Assembly (NCBI RefSeq): GCF_004799345.1
Contig: NZ_SSMC01000001.1
Span: 1,364,001-1,428,000, forward strand
Direction of reading: 5' to 3'
From: Robertkochia marina
GTDB lineage: Bacteria > Bacteroidota > Bacteroidia > Flavobacteriales > Flavobacteriaceae
Length of the DNA: 64,000 nucleotides
Positions 1 through 8,861 of the stretch are shown here, in pieces. The first letter of the stretch is position 1. Each line of letters opens with the position of its first letter. The position numbers and the translations under genes were made by a program. The notes below the pieces were generated by a model. That model was not told the DNA's origin, searched no databases, and was given only the letters and a program-made list of their open reading frames with translations.

Positions 1-89
1 ACCTCAGCGGTAAATTGCATGGCAATAAAAGGAATGAGTAACAGAACAGTGGTTATTAACAGGATGGGGAAAATTCTAATGGATCTCAT
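1..89 (-). CDS. Membrane protein, N-terminal fragment
   Basis: The first 29 codons of a minus-strand gene, starting at ATG 89..87 and running off the left edge. The peptide begins MRSIRIFPIL, forms one hydrophobic segment at about residues 7-22 and continues MQFTAEV. It reads like the first transmembrane helix of a small inner-membrane protein. The rest is outside the window, so no function can be given. It is divergent from the acyl-CoA dehydrogenase gene at 474. Confidence 0.5.
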   Translation of the reverse strand, partial: MRSIRIFPILLITTVLLLIPFIAMQFTAE

Positions 90-473
90 TGGAAGGGTAT
101 TTGAAAGGTTCGTCCTATATAAAGATAACTTAATTTATTTGCACATAGAAAATAGAAGCCTGATTATTAGTGGATAACGCCATCATTCAAATGAATGTCA
201 AAGTGCTTTTAAGTACCTGATAATAGTGGTATTTCTTAGGATCAACTTTAAGTAATGAACAGGTTTAGGTGCTTGCAAAAGGATGAATTTCCTGTTGGTT
301 TTTAAATCGGGGGTTCGGGTGTAGGATATTATATGTTAATTATCGAAGGATTTCAATTTGATCATCAGAAAAAGGTATCTTAAATAATTCATTTTATGTG
401 ATTTATCGAGGGAGATGAATGGCCTGAGCTTTAATGAAACTCCTGGTAAAGTATTAAGTAAGCTTCAATAATT
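90..473. other. Divergent intergenic region
   Basis: 384 bp, AT-rich, between the partial membrane gene (minus) and the acyl-CoA dehydrogenase gene (plus). It must hold promoters in both directions. I found no convincing TTG-N19-TAnnTTTG match, no terminator, no palindromic operator and no small ORF worth reporting. Confidence 0.5.
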
Positions 474-2282
474 ATGAGTACATACACCGATATTAAAACC
501 CTGCAATTTATCCTTTTTGAAGTACTTGGATTCAAGGAAGTGTTGGAACTGGATCGCTATGCCGATCACGATAAAGAATCGGCCCTGATGCTGATCAATT
601 CTGTAAAGGATCTTTCTGATAAGGAGCTATATCCGTTTTTCAGGGAGATGGATGAAGCCCCTGCACATTACCGGGACGGGGAGATCATTGTACATCCTCA
701 GGTGAAGGAATACATCGCTAAAAGCGGTGAACTGGGTTTGATAGCAGCTCCGTTCGGATATGAAGAAGGAGGGATGCAATTGCCCCAGGTGTTGGTGAGT
801 GCCGTGGCATGGATACAGGAGTGTGCCAACAATCATTTACCGAATTATTCCGGACTCACCCAGGCAGCAGCCAACCTGATCGATCATTTTGGAAATGATC
901 ATTTAAAGAATACCTATTTTCCAAGAATGCTTACCGGAGAGTGGACGGGCACCATGTGTCTTACGGAACCCCAGGCAGGAAGCTCTCTTTCTGATATCGT
1001 ATCAACGGCCACTCCTTCGGGAGATCATTACCTGATCAAAGGTCAGAAGATCTTTATTTCAGGAGGCGATTTTAAGGGATCTGAAAATATAGTTCATCTT
1101 CTCCTGGCCAGGATCGAGGGAGCCCCGGCCGGAACCCGGGGTATCTCACTATTTGTGGTGCCCAAATACCGCCCTGAAGAAGGGGGTGACGCTACCTTTA
1201 ATGATGTCAATGTTATCGGCGATTACCAGAAAATGGGACAGCGGGGGTATTGTACCACCCACCTTTCATTTGGCGATCAGAATGATTGCCGCGGGTGGCT
1301 GGTAGGAGAGCCTCATCAGGGGTTGAAATATATGTTCATGATGATGAATGAGGCGCGGATCGCCGTGGGCAGGGGAGCAGCCGGCATTGCGATGGCAGCA
1401 AGTAAAGCATCGCTTCAATACGCCAAAGAGCGGCCGCAGGGCCGGCCTGTAGAAGATGGCGGTAATAAGGATGTGCAGAAAGAACAGACCCTGATCATCA
1501 ATCATCCGGATGTAAAAAGAATGCTGCAATATCAAAAAGCCATCTCCGAGGGATCGCTCTACCTGGTCTTATTATCGTCAAAATATTACGACCTCTCCAT
1601 GTATCATTCGGATCCGGAAGAAAGGCAAAAGTATAGTTCACTCCTGGGCTTGTTAACCCCGATCACGAAAACCTATCCTGCCGAAAAAGGAATGACTTCA
1701 GTGAGTAACGGGCTGCAGGTTTTTGGAGGCTACGGGTATTGCCAGGATTTTATCTTGCAGCAGTATTTCAGAGATATCAGGATCTACTCTATCTATGAAG
1801 GTACTACCGGGATACAGTCGCTGGACCTGTTAGGCAGAAAGATCACCATGAAAAATGGAGAAGCCGCTTGTGCCTTGTATGGTCAGATAAATGCTACGCT
1901 TGCAAGGGCAGAAAAGCATGCTGAATTGGAACCTTATGCTCAACAATTAAAAGGAGCACTCGATCTGAATACAGAGATCACCACCTACCTGACAGGGTTT
2001 GCGAAAGAAGGAAATTACAGGAGATTCCTGGCCGATGCCACCGTGTTTATGGAATTCTTCGGTACCCTGGTGATGGGGTGGTTATGGTTAGATATGGCTG
2101 TCAGTTCCTCTGAAAAAATGAACAGTACGGAAAGCAGTTTTAGTGAAGATTTCTACAAGAGCAAGGTAAACACCATGAAATTCTTCTTCAAATATGAAAT
2201 GACTGCCTTGCCCGGGCTGGCAGAAACCCTTAAAAATGGTGATATGACCACCATGGAGAACGATCTCAATGTGTTGTTCTAA
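474..2282 (+). CDS. Acyl-CoA dehydrogenase, long (about 600 aa) type
   Basis: 602 aa, predicted cytosolic FAD enzyme that oxidises an acyl-CoA to the 2-enoyl-CoA and passes electrons to ETF. The FAD/substrate segment is visible as CLTEPQAGSSLSD, and the catalytic base is expected at Glu442 in IYEGTTGIQ, where classical family members have YEGT-QIQ. At 602 aa it is much longer than the roughly 380-aa short-chain enzymes. An N-terminal extension and an extra C-terminal helical domain of about 120 residues place it with FadE5/DmdC-like proteins. The substrate cannot be told from sequence. It stands alone, followed by a 513-bp repeat-rich spacer. Confidence 0.9.
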   Translation: MSTYTDIKTLQFILFEVLGFKEVLELDRYADHDKESALMLINSVKDLSDKELYPFFREMDEAPAHYRDGEIIVHPQVKEYIAKSGELGLIAAPFGYEEGGMQLPQVLVSAVAWIQECANNHLPNYSGLTQAAANLIDHFGNDHLKNTYFPRMLTGEWTGTMCLTEPQAGSSLSDIVSTATPSGDHYLIKGQKIFISGGDFKGSENIVHLLLARIEGAPAGTRGISLFVVPKYRPEEGGDATFNDVNVIGDYQKMGQRGYCTTHLSFGDQNDCRGWLVGEPHQGLKYMFMMMNEARIAVGRGAAGIAMAASKASLQYAKERPQGRPVEDGGNKDVQKEQTLIINHPDVKRMLQYQKAISEGSLYLVLLSSKYYDLSMYHSDPEERQKYSSLLGLLTPITKTYPAEKGMTSVSNGLQVFGGYGYCQDFILQQYFRDIRIYSIYEGTTGIQSLDLLGRKITMKNGEAACALYGQINATLARAEKHAELEPYAQQLKGALDLNTEITTYLTGFAKEGNYRRFLADATVFMEFFGTLVMGWLWLDMAVSSSEKMNSTESSFSEDFYKSKVNTMKFFFKYEMTALPGLAETLKNGDMTTMENDLNVLF

Positions 2283-2795
2283 ATAGTTCGGTTTTCAGTT
2301 TTCAGTTCTCCGCAGATCGCCACGTTCACTATGTTCACTACCACTGACGGGTTTTAAATTTGCACCCAAGGTAGCCCGCACTGTCAGTTCGAGCCTGCCA
2401 TCCCTTCGGGAGGAATTCCTGCGGTAGGCAGGTGCCACGCTGAAAGCGTGGTGTATCGAGAACAATACAGGATCAACAGCCTCTCGATACGATCCTGCAT
2501 AGCAGGATCACTCGAGGTGACGTCTGCGATCCAATCTGTCAGTGTTCTACGAAAGAATTCCGGATTTCAAGAACCTTGCGAAGACACCTATTCATCATTC
2601 AAATTGAACGTAAATAATTCGTAATCCTGTAACACGTACCCCGTACCCCGTACCCCGTAACCTTATTCAGCAGATCGCCACGTTCATTTTGTTCACTCGC
2701 GAAGACAATCTATAATCTACCATCTACAATTTATAATTCTAATCCTAACACTCTCTACGCGAGATTTTTGTAAATTCAACAAAACTTTAAAGATC
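2283..2795. repeat. Palindrome-rich intergenic spacer
   Basis: 513 bp without a gene. From 2394 to 2509 it packs several inverted repeats: CCTGCC/GGCAGG (2394-2399 with 2427-2432), CCACGC-TGAAA-GCGTGG (2435-2451), GTATCGAGA/TCTCGATAC (2453-2461 with 2482-2490) and GATCCTGC-ATA-GCAGGATC (2491-2509). A 27-bp direct repeat, 25/27 identical, lies at 2313-2339 and 2671-2697. Three perfect copies of GTACCCC occur at 2636-2656. The composition resembles interspersed extragenic palindromes. The promoter of the downstream operon should lie in the AT-rich last 80 bp. Confidence 0.7.
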
Positions 2796-3263
2796 ATGGC
2801 AACTTACAACCTGAACATCAATGGGAAATCAGCCCAGGTAGATGTTGATCCGGCCACCCCTTTGCTTTGGGTGTTACGGGATCATTTAAAACTCGTAGGA
2901 ACGAAATACGGATGCGGTATTGCCCAATGTGGGGCCTGCACTGTTCATATTGGTGACGGTGCGGTACGGTCCTGTCAGATCCCCGTGTCATCTGTCGGAG
3001 AACAACCCATCACGACCATAGAAGGATTATCAGAGAACGGAGATCATCCGGTACAACAGGCCTGGATGGAAGTAGATGTTTACCAGTGCGGGTATTGCCA
3101 GGCCGGACAGATCATGCAGGCATCGGCCCTGTTGAAGAACAACCCGAATCCTTCAGACGAAGAGATCGAAGCCACCATGAGCGGCAATATCTGTCGTTGC
3201 GGTACTTATACCCGTATCAGGAAAGCCATTCGCCTTGCCGCGGAAAAGTCACAAAATTCCTGA
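2796..3263 (+). CDS. 2Fe-2S small subunit of a molybdenum hydroxylase (IorA/CoxS-like)
   Basis: 155 aa. Electron-transfer subunit with two 2Fe-2S clusters, moving electrons from the molybdopterin subunit encoded next. The plant-ferredoxin-like cluster is held by C40, C45, C48 and C60; the second, helical domain contributes C98, C101, C133 and C135. Length and spacing are normal for the xanthine dehydrogenase/CO dehydrogenase small-subunit family. It has no signal peptide, while the large subunit has a twin-arginine signal, so co-export of a folded complex is likely. It is about 65% identical by eye to the second copy at 20993. Confidence 0.93.
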   Translation: MATYNLNINGKSAQVDVDPATPLLWVLRDHLKLVGTKYGCGIAQCGACTVHIGDGAVRSCQIPVSSVGEQPITTIEGLSENGDHPVQQAWMEVDVYQCGYCQAGQIMQASALLKNNPNPSDEEIEATMSGNICRCGTYTRIRKAIRLAAEKSQNS

Positions 3264-3300
3264 TAGGGATCCTATCCAATAACTTCAAAAGCAACGAAAA

Positions 3301-5544
3301 ATGACACTTATAAGAACTAAAATAGGAAGAAGATCATTCATTAAAAGTTCGGCCCTGGCCGGGGGTGGACTCATGCTGGGATTCAGCTGGTTGGCTGCGT
3401 GTAAAACGGAAGCAGAGGCCGAGGCTATTCTTCAGATGCCGGATGAGTGGTTTGAGATCAACGGATTTTTAAAGATCGGCGATAATGGGGTGGTCACCAT
3501 CATGTCGCCCAACCCGGAGATCGGACAAAACGTGAAAACGTCTATGCCCATGATCGTAGCCGAAGAGCTCGATGTAGACTGGAATAATGTGATCGTAGAA
3601 CAGGCTCCTTTAAACACTGAGGTGTTTACCCGACAGCTGGCTGGTGGAAGCCAGTCTATTCGTCAAGGATGGCAAAGTCTGCGGATGGCCGGAGCCACGG
3701 CCAGGCAAATGCTTATAGGAGCGGCAGCCCAGGCCTGGGGGGTACCTGCAGAAGTGATCACCACCAATGCCGGGCAGCTTAAACACGAGGGTAGCGGAAA
3801 AACTGCCGGATACGGGGAGATGGCTGCTGCAGCGGTCAATGTTGAGGTGCCGGAAGAAGTTAAGCTTAAAGAGGTTTCAGAATTTAAGATCATTGGAACG
3901 TCCAGGAAGAATGTGGATGGACCAAAGATCGTGACCGGGCAGCCACTTTATGGCCTGGATTATCATGAAGAAGGAATGCTGATTGCCATGATCGAGCACC
4001 CGCCTGCCTTTGGTATGAAGCTTAAATCCTTTGATGGTGAAGCGGTAAAAGCCATGCCCGGTATCAAGGATGTCTTTAGCATGGAGGTGTATCCTGATGA
4101 TTATACAAAGATCTGGTCTGATGCCACGGTATTTGACGAGCTGGTGGTGGTAGTGGGAACTTCGACCTGGGAGGTAATGAATGCCAAAAAAGCCCTGAAA
4201 GCACAATGGGAGCCTTTTGGCGAGTATAAAGATGCTTATGAAGGCAGAGAACAAGTGGTTCCTGCAGGACTTGAAAATACTACTGAGCACTATAACAAGC
4301 TCGAAACCATGGGAGCCAAACTGGCCAAGGTAGTACGCAAGGACGGTGATCCGGAGGCAGCCTTTAAAAATGCAGCCAAAGTGTTGGAGCGCACCTATAC
4401 TTGTCCGTATCTGGCACACAATACCATGGAGCCCATGAATTTCTTTGCTCATGTGACCGATAACGATGCAAAACTGGTTGGGCCTATCCAGACTCCTGAA
4501 TTCATGGAGAAATCAGTTTCTCAGCGATTGGGGTTGCCGTTGGAAAAGATCGATATACAGATGACCCGGCAGGGAGGTGGATTCGGTAGACGGCTTTACG
4601 GACATTTCCTGGTAGAAGCAGCAGTGATCTCTAAAAAGATGAATGCCCCGGTAAAACTCGTATATACCAGGGAGGATGATATGTCTTATGGAGTGTACCG
4701 TCCGACCTATGTAGCTACCTACAAGGCAGCTTTTGATGAAAACAATAATCTGACCGCCTTTCATGTAAGAGCAGGAGGTATTCCTGAGAGTCCAATCTAT
4801 GAGAACCGTTTTCCAGCCGGGGCCATCGATAACTACCTGGCAGAATCATGGGAGGTGGGCTCTAATATCAGTACCGGAGCCTTCAGGGCACCCCGTTCTA
4901 ACTTTATTGCAGGTGCCGAGCAGGCCTTCCTGGATGAAGTGGCTGAGGAAATGGGAAAAGATCCTATCGATATGCGACTGGAATGGTTGGGGAAAGCGGC
5001 CAATAACCCGGTAGGCGAGAAGAACGATTACGATGCGTCACGGTATGCCGGGGTACTGAAACTCGTCAAGGAAAAGTCAAACTGGAGTGGAGATCAATCT
5101 GGACAGCATCGCGGGGTATCGGCCTATTATTGCCATAACTCCTATGTAGCCCAGGTGCTGGATATGAGCATGCAAAGCGGAAAGCCGGTGATCGATAAGG
5201 TAACCTGTGCCATTGATTGTGGGATCGTGGTAAACCCCGATGCTGCAGTGAATATGGCCGAGGGAGGAATCGTAGACGGAATCGGACATGCCATGTACAG
5301 CGAAATGACCTTTAAGGAGGGAGAACCCCAGCAAAGTAATTTTGACCGATACAGGCTTATAAGACATAATGAAGCGCCGAAGGCCATCGATGTTCATTTT
5401 GTAGAAAACGAGATCGACCCGACAGGGTTGGGAGAACCGCCATTCCCTCCGATCATGGGGGCCGTGGCCAACGCCTTGTACCGCGCCACCGGACAACGGC
5501 ATTATCACCAGCCGTTTATGGGTGAAAGAGCTTTGAAGGGATGA
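3301..5544 (+). CDS. Molybdopterin-binding subunit, isoquinoline 1-oxidoreductase beta type
   Basis: 747 aa catalytic subunit that binds the molybdenum cofactor and hydroxylates an organic substrate, probably an N-heterocycle or aldehyde; the substrate is unknown. The N-terminus has a twin-arginine motif (RRSFIK) followed by a hydrophobic stretch ending in LAAC, so the protein may be Tat-exported and lipidated. The cofactor-binding GGGFGRR loop is present, and TGLGE near the C-terminus carries the Glu equivalent to the xanthine dehydrogenase base. It follows the 2Fe-2S subunit by 37 bp. No FAD-subunit gene is adjacent, as is usual for the IorAB type. Confidence 0.92.
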   Translation: MTLIRTKIGRRSFIKSSALAGGGLMLGFSWLAACKTEAEAEAILQMPDEWFEINGFLKIGDNGVVTIMSPNPEIGQNVKTSMPMIVAEELDVDWNNVIVEQAPLNTEVFTRQLAGGSQSIRQGWQSLRMAGATARQMLIGAAAQAWGVPAEVITTNAGQLKHEGSGKTAGYGEMAAAAVNVEVPEEVKLKEVSEFKIIGTSRKNVDGPKIVTGQPLYGLDYHEEGMLIAMIEHPPAFGMKLKSFDGEAVKAMPGIKDVFSMEVYPDDYTKIWSDATVFDELVVVVGTSTWEVMNAKKALKAQWEPFGEYKDAYEGREQVVPAGLENTTEHYNKLETMGAKLAKVVRKDGDPEAAFKNAAKVLERTYTCPYLAHNTMEPMNFFAHVTDNDAKLVGPIQTPEFMEKSVSQRLGLPLEKIDIQMTRQGGGFGRRLYGHFLVEAAVISKKMNAPVKLVYTREDDMSYGVYRPTYVATYKAAFDENNNLTAFHVRAGGIPESPIYENRFPAGAIDNYLAESWEVGSNISTGAFRAPRSNFIAGAEQAFLDEVAEEMGKDPIDMRLEWLGKAANNPVGEKNDYDASRYAGVLKLVKEKSNWSGDQSGQHRGVSAYYCHNSYVAQVLDMSMQSGKPVIDKVTCAIDCGIVVNPDAAVNMAEGGIVDGIGHAMYSEMTFKEGEPQQSNFDRYRLIRHNEAPKAIDVHFVENEIDPTGLGEPPFPPIMGAVANALYRATGQRHYHQPFMGERALKG

Positions 5545-5671
5545 TTGGACGGATTATGAATTATTGATGATGGATGATTCGTCTTCGCGAGACCTGCTAC
5601 GCAGGTTGTGGCGATCTCCCTAAAACTAGTAAAGAATTCTATTCTGTCAGCATTAGATTTGCAAGGCATAC

Positions 5672-5712
5672 CGTGGCAACCTGCCTGGCATGCTACGGCA
5701 GACAGGTCTCCC
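5672..5712 (-). repeat. 41-bp palindromic repeat, copy 1
   Basis: Read on the minus strand, this segment matches 52425-52465 at 38 of 41 positions. Its core is a stem-loop (ACCTG...CAGGT around CTGCC...GGCAG). The two copies are about 47 kb apart, both intergenic and both close to a copy of the 63-bp repeat. Confidence 0.7.
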
Positions 5713-5773
5713 AGTGCAGCGTACGAAGGTACGAGGGTAATATTAGCAAAGGGCACCTTCCCCTGGTTAGGGA

Positions 5774-5836
5774 GGGCTGAACGGTAGTGAAAGGTGCAGT
5801 GAACCTTTCATAGTGAGGAGCCAGGTGGCGCGAGGG
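5774..5836 (-). repeat. 63-bp interspersed palindromic repeat, copy A
   Basis: Minus-strand copy of a 63-bp element also found at 5918-5980, 39501-39563 and 52475-52537. All four begin with a CC..GCGC-CC-like end followed by (A/G)(G/C)CTGGC, carry a central hairpin and end with a C-rich stretch after CG(C/T)TC. The hairpin here is TGAAAGGT...ACCTTTCA. Confidence 0.75.
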
Positions 5837-5917
5837 AGTCACGCTGTAAGCGGGGTCGGAAGGGGTTGACGGGTTTAAAATGACAACCCACCCCGTCTCG
5901 AGGCTTTGCCTCGATTG

Positions 5918-5980
5918 CCCTCGCGCCGGCTGGCTCCTTCACTAAAAACAGCCAACGGCTGTTTTCTTAACGTTCGGCCC
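5918..5980 (+). repeat. 63-bp interspersed palindromic repeat, copy B
   Basis: Plus-strand copy forming an inverted pair with copy A across 81 bp. The central hairpin is AAAACAGCC-AA-CGGCTGTTTT-like, close in sequence to copy D at 52475 but different from copies A and C. Confidence 0.75.
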
Positions 5981-6106
5981 TCTGACCAGGGCGGGGAGCC
6001 AATACTATTAACTAGAAATAGGGCAACCCTATTCAGGCATGCTCACAAACTGTATAATGCAAACTGCAAACTGTTAACCGATAACCGAAAACTGATAACT
6101 ACTACA

Positions 6107-6991
6107 ATGAAAAAACTCAAAAAAGAAGACATCAAACAGGAAGTGTTTGACCTCTACGACGCCTATGCGCATAACCGTTTATCGCGCAGGGATTTTGTTG
6201 AAAAACTGGGCTTATATGCCGTAGGCGGACTCACTGTGGGTTCCCTGATGAGTTTCCTGATGCCGGACTATATCAATACCCAGCTCACCAGTGCGCAGGA
6301 TCCTGAATTGGATTCAAAATTCATCACCTATAATTCCGAGAAGGGAGGAGGGGAGATTAAAGGACTATTGTCTAAGCCTTCAAATTTTGAAGGGAAGCTT
6401 GGAGGGATCGTAGTGGTTCATGAAAACCGCGGACTCAATCCATATGTGGAGGATACGGCCAGACGTGCCGCTCTACAGGGTTTTATTACCCTGGCACCTG
6501 ATGCGTTGTCGCCCCTTGGGGGCTATCCCGGGAATGACGATGAAGGCCGTACCATGCAGCGGCAGCGGGATCGTATGGAAATGCTGGAGGATTTTATTGC
6601 CGCCTTTGAGTACCTCAAAAACCATGAGGATTGCAATGGCAAGGTAGGGGTGGTTGGCTTCTGTTTTGGAGGCTGGATCTCCAATATGATGGCGGTAAAA
6701 GTGCCTGACCTTGCGGCTGCGGTACCCTTTTATGGCGGGCAGCCCAAAGAAGATATTGACAAGATCAACGCTCCCCTGATGCTGCAATTTGCAGGGCTTG
6801 ACGAAAGGGTCAATGCCGGATGGCCGGCTTATGAAGAAGCCCTGAAGGCCAACGGCAAGGAATATGAAGCCTTTATGTATCCCGATGTTAATCACGGCTT
6901 CCATAACACGTCAACGCCGCGTTACGACGAGGCAGCAGCAGAACTGGCCTGGGGAAGAACCATGGAATTCTTTGAGAAGCATTTGAAGTAA
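6107..6991 (+). CDS. Dienelactone hydrolase family protein
   Basis: 294 aa alpha/beta hydrolase. The expected Cys-Asp-His triad is C186 in VGFCFGG, Asp in GLDERV and His in DVNHGFH; these normally hydrolyse dienelactone or related esters. The N-terminus is cytosolic-looking for about 24 residues, then has SRRDFVEKLG and a hydrophobic stretch, a possible Tat signal or anchor, as in other YghX/dienelactone hydrolase relatives. The frame is open upstream to 5906, but ATG 6107 is preferred because the extension translates repeat DNA. A strong hairpin terminator follows. Confidence 0.88.
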   Translation: MKKLKKEDIKQEVFDLYDAYAHNRLSRRDFVEKLGLYAVGGLTVGSLMSFLMPDYINTQLTSAQDPELDSKFITYNSEKGGGEIKGLLSKPSNFEGKLGGIVVVHENRGLNPYVEDTARRAALQGFITLAPDALSPLGGYPGNDDEGRTMQRQRDRMEMLEDFIAAFEYLKNHEDCNGKVGVVGFCFGGWISNMMAVKVPDLAAAVPFYGGQPKEDIDKINAPLMLQFAGLDERVNAGWPAYEEALKANGKEYEAFMYPDVNHGFHNTSTPRYDEAAAELAWGRTMEFFEKHLK

Positions 6992-7022
6992 GTTCAGGTG
7001 CTTATCCACATGACATAATCAT

Positions 7023-7055
7023 ACCCCGGTGAGTAGAGTTCCGGGGTTTATTTTT
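7023..7055. terminator. Bidirectional terminator between convergent genes
   Basis: Stem CCCCGG (7024-7029) / CCGGGG (7041-7046) with an 11-nt loop, followed by TTTATTTTT on the plus strand. It lies between the ends of the dienelactone hydrolase gene (plus) and the acetyltransferase gene (minus). Confidence 0.75.
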
Positions 7056-7074
7056 GGAGATAGTCTTTCTTCCC

Positions 7075-7530
7075 TCATTGTGATGTCAAGAGTAACCATT
7101 CCTCTTGAACCGGGCTCTTGTCTTGAAGAGAAAAGCCGTTTGATTCATAAAAGGTGATCAGTTTCGGGTCTTCCACGGTAAGCCAAAACGTCTTTTCAGG
7201 AAGTGCATTTTTAAGTTCTTTTAACCATAAGGATGCAAAGCCCCGGCCACGAAAGTTGGGCAGGGTGTAGATAAATCCGATATAGGGTTTCCTTTCCATG
7301 AAAAGCAGGGTGGCAGTTTCTGCAAAGGCTTCCATCTCCGGAGCTCCATTATGAAAAAGGATGCCAAGTGTAGTAATATCATCTTCCTTTAACAGGACGT
7401 AGACTTCACTATTTTCGGCGTAGTTCGACCAAACCGGGAGCAGGACTTCTTTCCAGTCGTCAGGGTAGAGGGAAAATACCTCGGCGATTTCCTCTGTCTT
7501 GGTAAGCTTCCTGAATTCTAATGATTCCAT
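7075..7530 (-). CDS. GNAT-family N-acetyltransferase
   Basis: 151 aa from the chosen start MESLEF. The acetyl-CoA-binding motif is readable as FRGRGFASLWL (Q/RxxGxG/A type), and the C-terminal TFYESNGF is the usual GNAT beta6-beta7 segment. The acceptor is unknown. An earlier in-frame ATG at 7557 would overlap the upstream gene by 16 bp; 7530 leaves an 11-bp gap. Last gene of a minus-strand three-gene operon with the ATP-grasp and DUF155 genes. Confidence 0.85.
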   Translation of the reverse strand: MESLEFRKLTKTEEIAEVFSLYPDDWKEVLLPVWSNYAENSEVYVLLKEDDITTLGILFHNGAPEMEAFAETATLLFMERKPYIGFIYTLPNFRGRGFASLWLKELKNALPEKTFWLTVEDPKLITFYESNGFSLQDKSPVQEEWLLLTSQ

Positions 7531-7541
7531 TGACTTAGTTA

Positions 7542-8855
7542 TTATAACAAGCCCCACGACCAGAGGCGGTCAGAGTCTTCATGCCAGCGGTCGCCTATAT
7601 CGGTGCGGTAATACCCGTTGTTCACGATCACATTGCTGATTCGGTTCTGCATCATACGCTGGGCATCTTTCATGGTAACCCCGGTTCCGGTTACCAGCAC
7701 GGCAATACCGGTGTCGCCTGTGATCAACCATTCGTTATTGATACGTTTTACGTGCATGGGGTGTACTCCTTCTTTTTTATCCTTTTTGAATACGACCACG
7801 GCATCCTTGGAGAACAGGCGGAAGGTCTTTTTGTCTTCATACGGAAAGGGGGGCACTACAATAAAAGCCCCTACCTGGAATCCTTTTTTGACATTTATGG
7901 TGAAGTTCTCCCCGCGGGCCACTTTGAGCAGGAACTGTCCGAATTCCTCATTGATGCCGGCTCGCTGAATAAACACCTGAGGAAAACCGAAGCGGGAAGT
8001 AAATTCCAGCGGATAAATACCATTGCCATTCACGATACAGTTCAGGTCGATATGCCCTATAAATCCGTGTTCACGAAGGGTAGGAGTAAATTTAGCGAGG
8101 GTCGCATCAAAGATCGGAGAATCTTTGGTCCAGAACATGCTGGAACCCATTTCTCCGGTAGAAACTCCAAGCTCCTTCGGGAATAGTTTTTTATGCTCGA
8201 AAGTTATATTCAGCGGTTTTATAAAATCCTTCCCGTTAAAATAACCCGAAACGGAGATCTCTACTCCTTTTACTTTTTTCTGCAATTGAAAGGTGCCAAA
8301 GTCATTACCCCAGCTGCGTTCATAGGCCTGGAGGATCCTGATCACATCGGCCCCTTCATCATCCTGCCCCACGAAGAGCAGCTGTTTGAGTTCCTGTGTT
8401 TCGCCTGAAGGTTTCATCACATAGCAATCAGGGTGTTTACGAATAAATTGTATGGCTTCTTCAAAGGTCTGGAATTCGCGCGAAGGCAGAATTTTAATGC
8501 CGTGCCTTTTTAGCTCTTCCTGTCCGAAGTTACGGTCCAGCTCCAGGTTGTCGGTGTAGGTGTTACCACCAAATACGAGCTTTCCGGAGTCTTTTAGTGC
8601 TTTGCTTTCCTCTCCGTAACCGGTGTAGTCAAAAACGATGATGTCGGCCCAATCGGTATGTTTTTCCCAGTTGGTGGTGCGCTTAATGAATCCGAGGCCG
8701 ATCTCCCGGCAACCGGATTCTTCAATATACATCCTTACTTTATGGCCCTCATTTTGTACGGCGAAGGCAATGTCAAGTGATTCTCCGTAACGTGAAACAA
8801 ATAGAAAATTCTTTGAATCCGGTTGTTTTGACCGGAGCTTATTCTTTGGTGTCAT
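7542..8855 (-). CDS. ATP-grasp protein resembling phosphoribosylamine-glycine ligase
   Basis: 437 aa with the layout of GARS: an N-terminal Rossmann-like domain (SRYGESLDIAFAVQNEGH), ATP-grasp lid and core (YVMKPSGET; GVEISVSGYF; HIDLNCIV...LEFTSRFG) and a C-terminal beta-rich domain (ITGDTGIAVLVTGTG). It lacks the usual N-terminal GSGGREHA sequence of PurD and there are no purine genes nearby, so it is probably a paralogue that ligates a different amine and acid. Gap to the DUF155 gene is 6 bp, indicating co-transcription. The true substrate is unknown. Confidence 0.75.
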   Translation of the reverse strand: MTPKNKLRSKQPDSKNFLFVSRYGESLDIAFAVQNEGHKVRMYIEESGCREIGLGFIKRTTNWEKHTDWADIIVFDYTGYGEESKALKDSGKLVFGGNTYTDNLELDRNFGQEELKRHGIKILPSREFQTFEEAIQFIRKHPDCYVMKPSGETQELKQLLFVGQDDEGADVIRILQAYERSWGNDFGTFQLQKKVKGVEISVSGYFNGKDFIKPLNITFEHKKLFPKELGVSTGEMGSSMFWTKDSPIFDATLAKFTPTLREHGFIGHIDLNCIVNGNGIYPLEFTSRFGFPQVFIQRAGINEEFGQFLLKVARGENFTINVKKGFQVGAFIVVPPFPYEDKKTFRLFSKDAVVVFKKDKKEGVHPMHVKRINNEWLITGDTGIAVLVTGTGVTMKDAQRMMQNRISNVIVNNGYYRTDIGDRWHEDSDRLWSWGLL

Positions 8856-8861
8856 GCAGTT

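Larger units (their letters stand above)
5545..6106. other. Intergenic region rich in interspersed repeats
   Basis: 562 bp with no credible gene. It holds a copy of a 41-bp repeat (5672-5712) and an inverted pair of a 63-bp repeat (5774-5836 and 5918-5980), listed separately. The 81 bp between the pair are GC-rich and partly self-complementary (CTCGAGG/CCTCGA). The last 60 bp before the next gene are A-rich with degenerate AAACTG repeats. An open frame runs through from 5906 into the next gene, but its peptide is a translation of the repeat. Confidence 0.75.

Noticed and set aside
5906-6106. Open frame extending the dienelactone hydrolase upstream by 67 codons
   Set aside because: The added peptide is a translation of the 63-bp repeat and A-rich spacer; the family N-terminus starts at 6107.
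7581-8186. 201-codon ORF antisense to the ATP-grasp gene
   Set aside because: Shadow frame opposite a clear ATP-grasp protein; no start context or recognisable domain.
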